A DNA stretch of 15,561 nt from TMED27 sp964351195 (lineage in GTDB: Bacteria; Pseudomonadota; Alphaproteobacteria; Micavibrionales; Micavibrionaceae), in assembly GCA_964351195.1 (NCBI GenBank), contig CAYGNI010000043.1, forward strand, positions 1 through 15,561. Reading direction: 5' to 3'. The translations under genes were made by a program, and so were the position numbers. Below are positions 15,508-15,561 of this stretch, piece by piece (the first letter of the stretch is position 1; every line of letters begins with the position of its first letter). The notes beneath the pieces were generated by a model. It saw only the letters and a list, made by a program, of their open reading frames with translations. It had not been told where the DNA came from and did not search any database.

Positions 15508-15550
15508 CGCGCACATTTTTAATGCCGGATTCAGCCAAGCTGCCGGCTGT
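15403..15550. repeat. Long inverted repeat with diverged arms
   Basis: Arms 15403-15473 and 15480-15550 (71 bases each) pair around a 6-base loop at 15474-15479. They match at 67 of 71 positions, with differences at 15410, 15429, 15441 and 15458. Weaker similarity continues outwards to the right edge. Both arms read in the same coding frame on their own strands (SLAESGIKNVRVMGH in each). Two of the four differences are silent and two change Val to Gly. This is therefore a reverse copy of a related gene rather than a simple hairpin. It could be a real convergent paralog junction or an assembly/amplification chimera. Confidence 0.9.
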
Positions 15551-15561
15551 GGTGGTTGGGT
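15458..15561 (-). CDS. Partial 3' end of a paralog of the gene at 14530
   Basis: On the minus strand the last bases encode, in the frame matching the plus-strand gene, a ...TTTAGSLAESGIKNVRVMGH... segment ending at a TAA at 15460-15458 (33 complete codons, 5' end beyond the window). It matches residues ~288-315 of the plus-strand protein with a few substitutions (for example V to G after MGH) and silent changes, as expected for a sister copy. The final residues come from the mirrored arm, so this 3' end may be as artificial or truncated as that of its partner. Confidence 0.45.
   Translation of the reverse strand, partial: PTTTAGSLAESGIKNVRVMGHGMADDEESHHQP

Noticed and set aside
15286..15516. 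Minus-strand 76-residue frame over the inverted repeat
   Set aside because: It is in a different frame from the paralogous reading of the right arm and is a shadow of the plus-strand gene.
1..15561. CRISPR arrays, tRNAs, insertion sequences or transposases
   Set aside because: No regularly spaced repeats, cloverleaf-like sequence or transposase-like protein was seen anywhere in the window.

Overview
The window looks like one contig from an alphaproteobacterium. Three things support this: the 5' end of a 16S rRNA gene on the minus strand at the left edge (its first ~55 bases read as alphaproteobacterial), a DUF1489 protein (a family I know essentially from Alphaproteobacteria), and a perfect TTAA-N7-TTAA CtrA-type box. 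The orphan proteins and overall style recall the Micavibrio-like lineages, but that is only an impression. Both ends fall where short-read assemblies often break: an rRNA operon at the left and an inverted repeat at the right.

Layout. 1-592: rRNA operon start reading leftwards, with a strong promoter, an upstream A-tract region and a ~500 nt leader full of hairpins. 705-1726: an A/T-rich secreted orphan with its own promoter. 1739-3455: a long hairpin and then a YjbB-type Na/Pi cotransporter, whose start appears to be a non-canonical AUC codon. 3459-3905 (minus): DUF1489, with a promoter placed so that its mRNA should be leaderless. 4049-6625 (plus): an 858-residue outer-membrane polysaccharide export protein with about six SLBB modules. 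6622-7602 (minus): an orphan protein. 7730-8497 (plus): a WcaE-like GT2. 13605-8421 (minus): an apparent operon of a secreted Arg-rich orphan, a Wzy/WaaL-like membrane protein, a WcaI/WbuB-like GT4, a Wzz-like co-polymerase and a WaaE-like GT2. 13842 to the end (plus): two orphan genes behind the CtrA-type promoter, the second ending in a fold-back inverted repeat.

Together, 4049-12940 is a surface polysaccharide locus: three glycosyltransferases, a polymerase or ligase, a chain-length regulator and an export channel. No Wzx flippase, initiating sugar-phosphate transferase or tyrosine kinase is visible, so the pathway must be completed elsewhere.

The most notable points are: the in-frame, diverged inverted repeat at the right end; the CtrA-controlled orphan pair, whose second protein has a possible papain/transglutaminase-like Cys motif; the AUC start with its Shine-Dalgarno sequence buried in a hairpin; and the leaderless DUF1489 gene.
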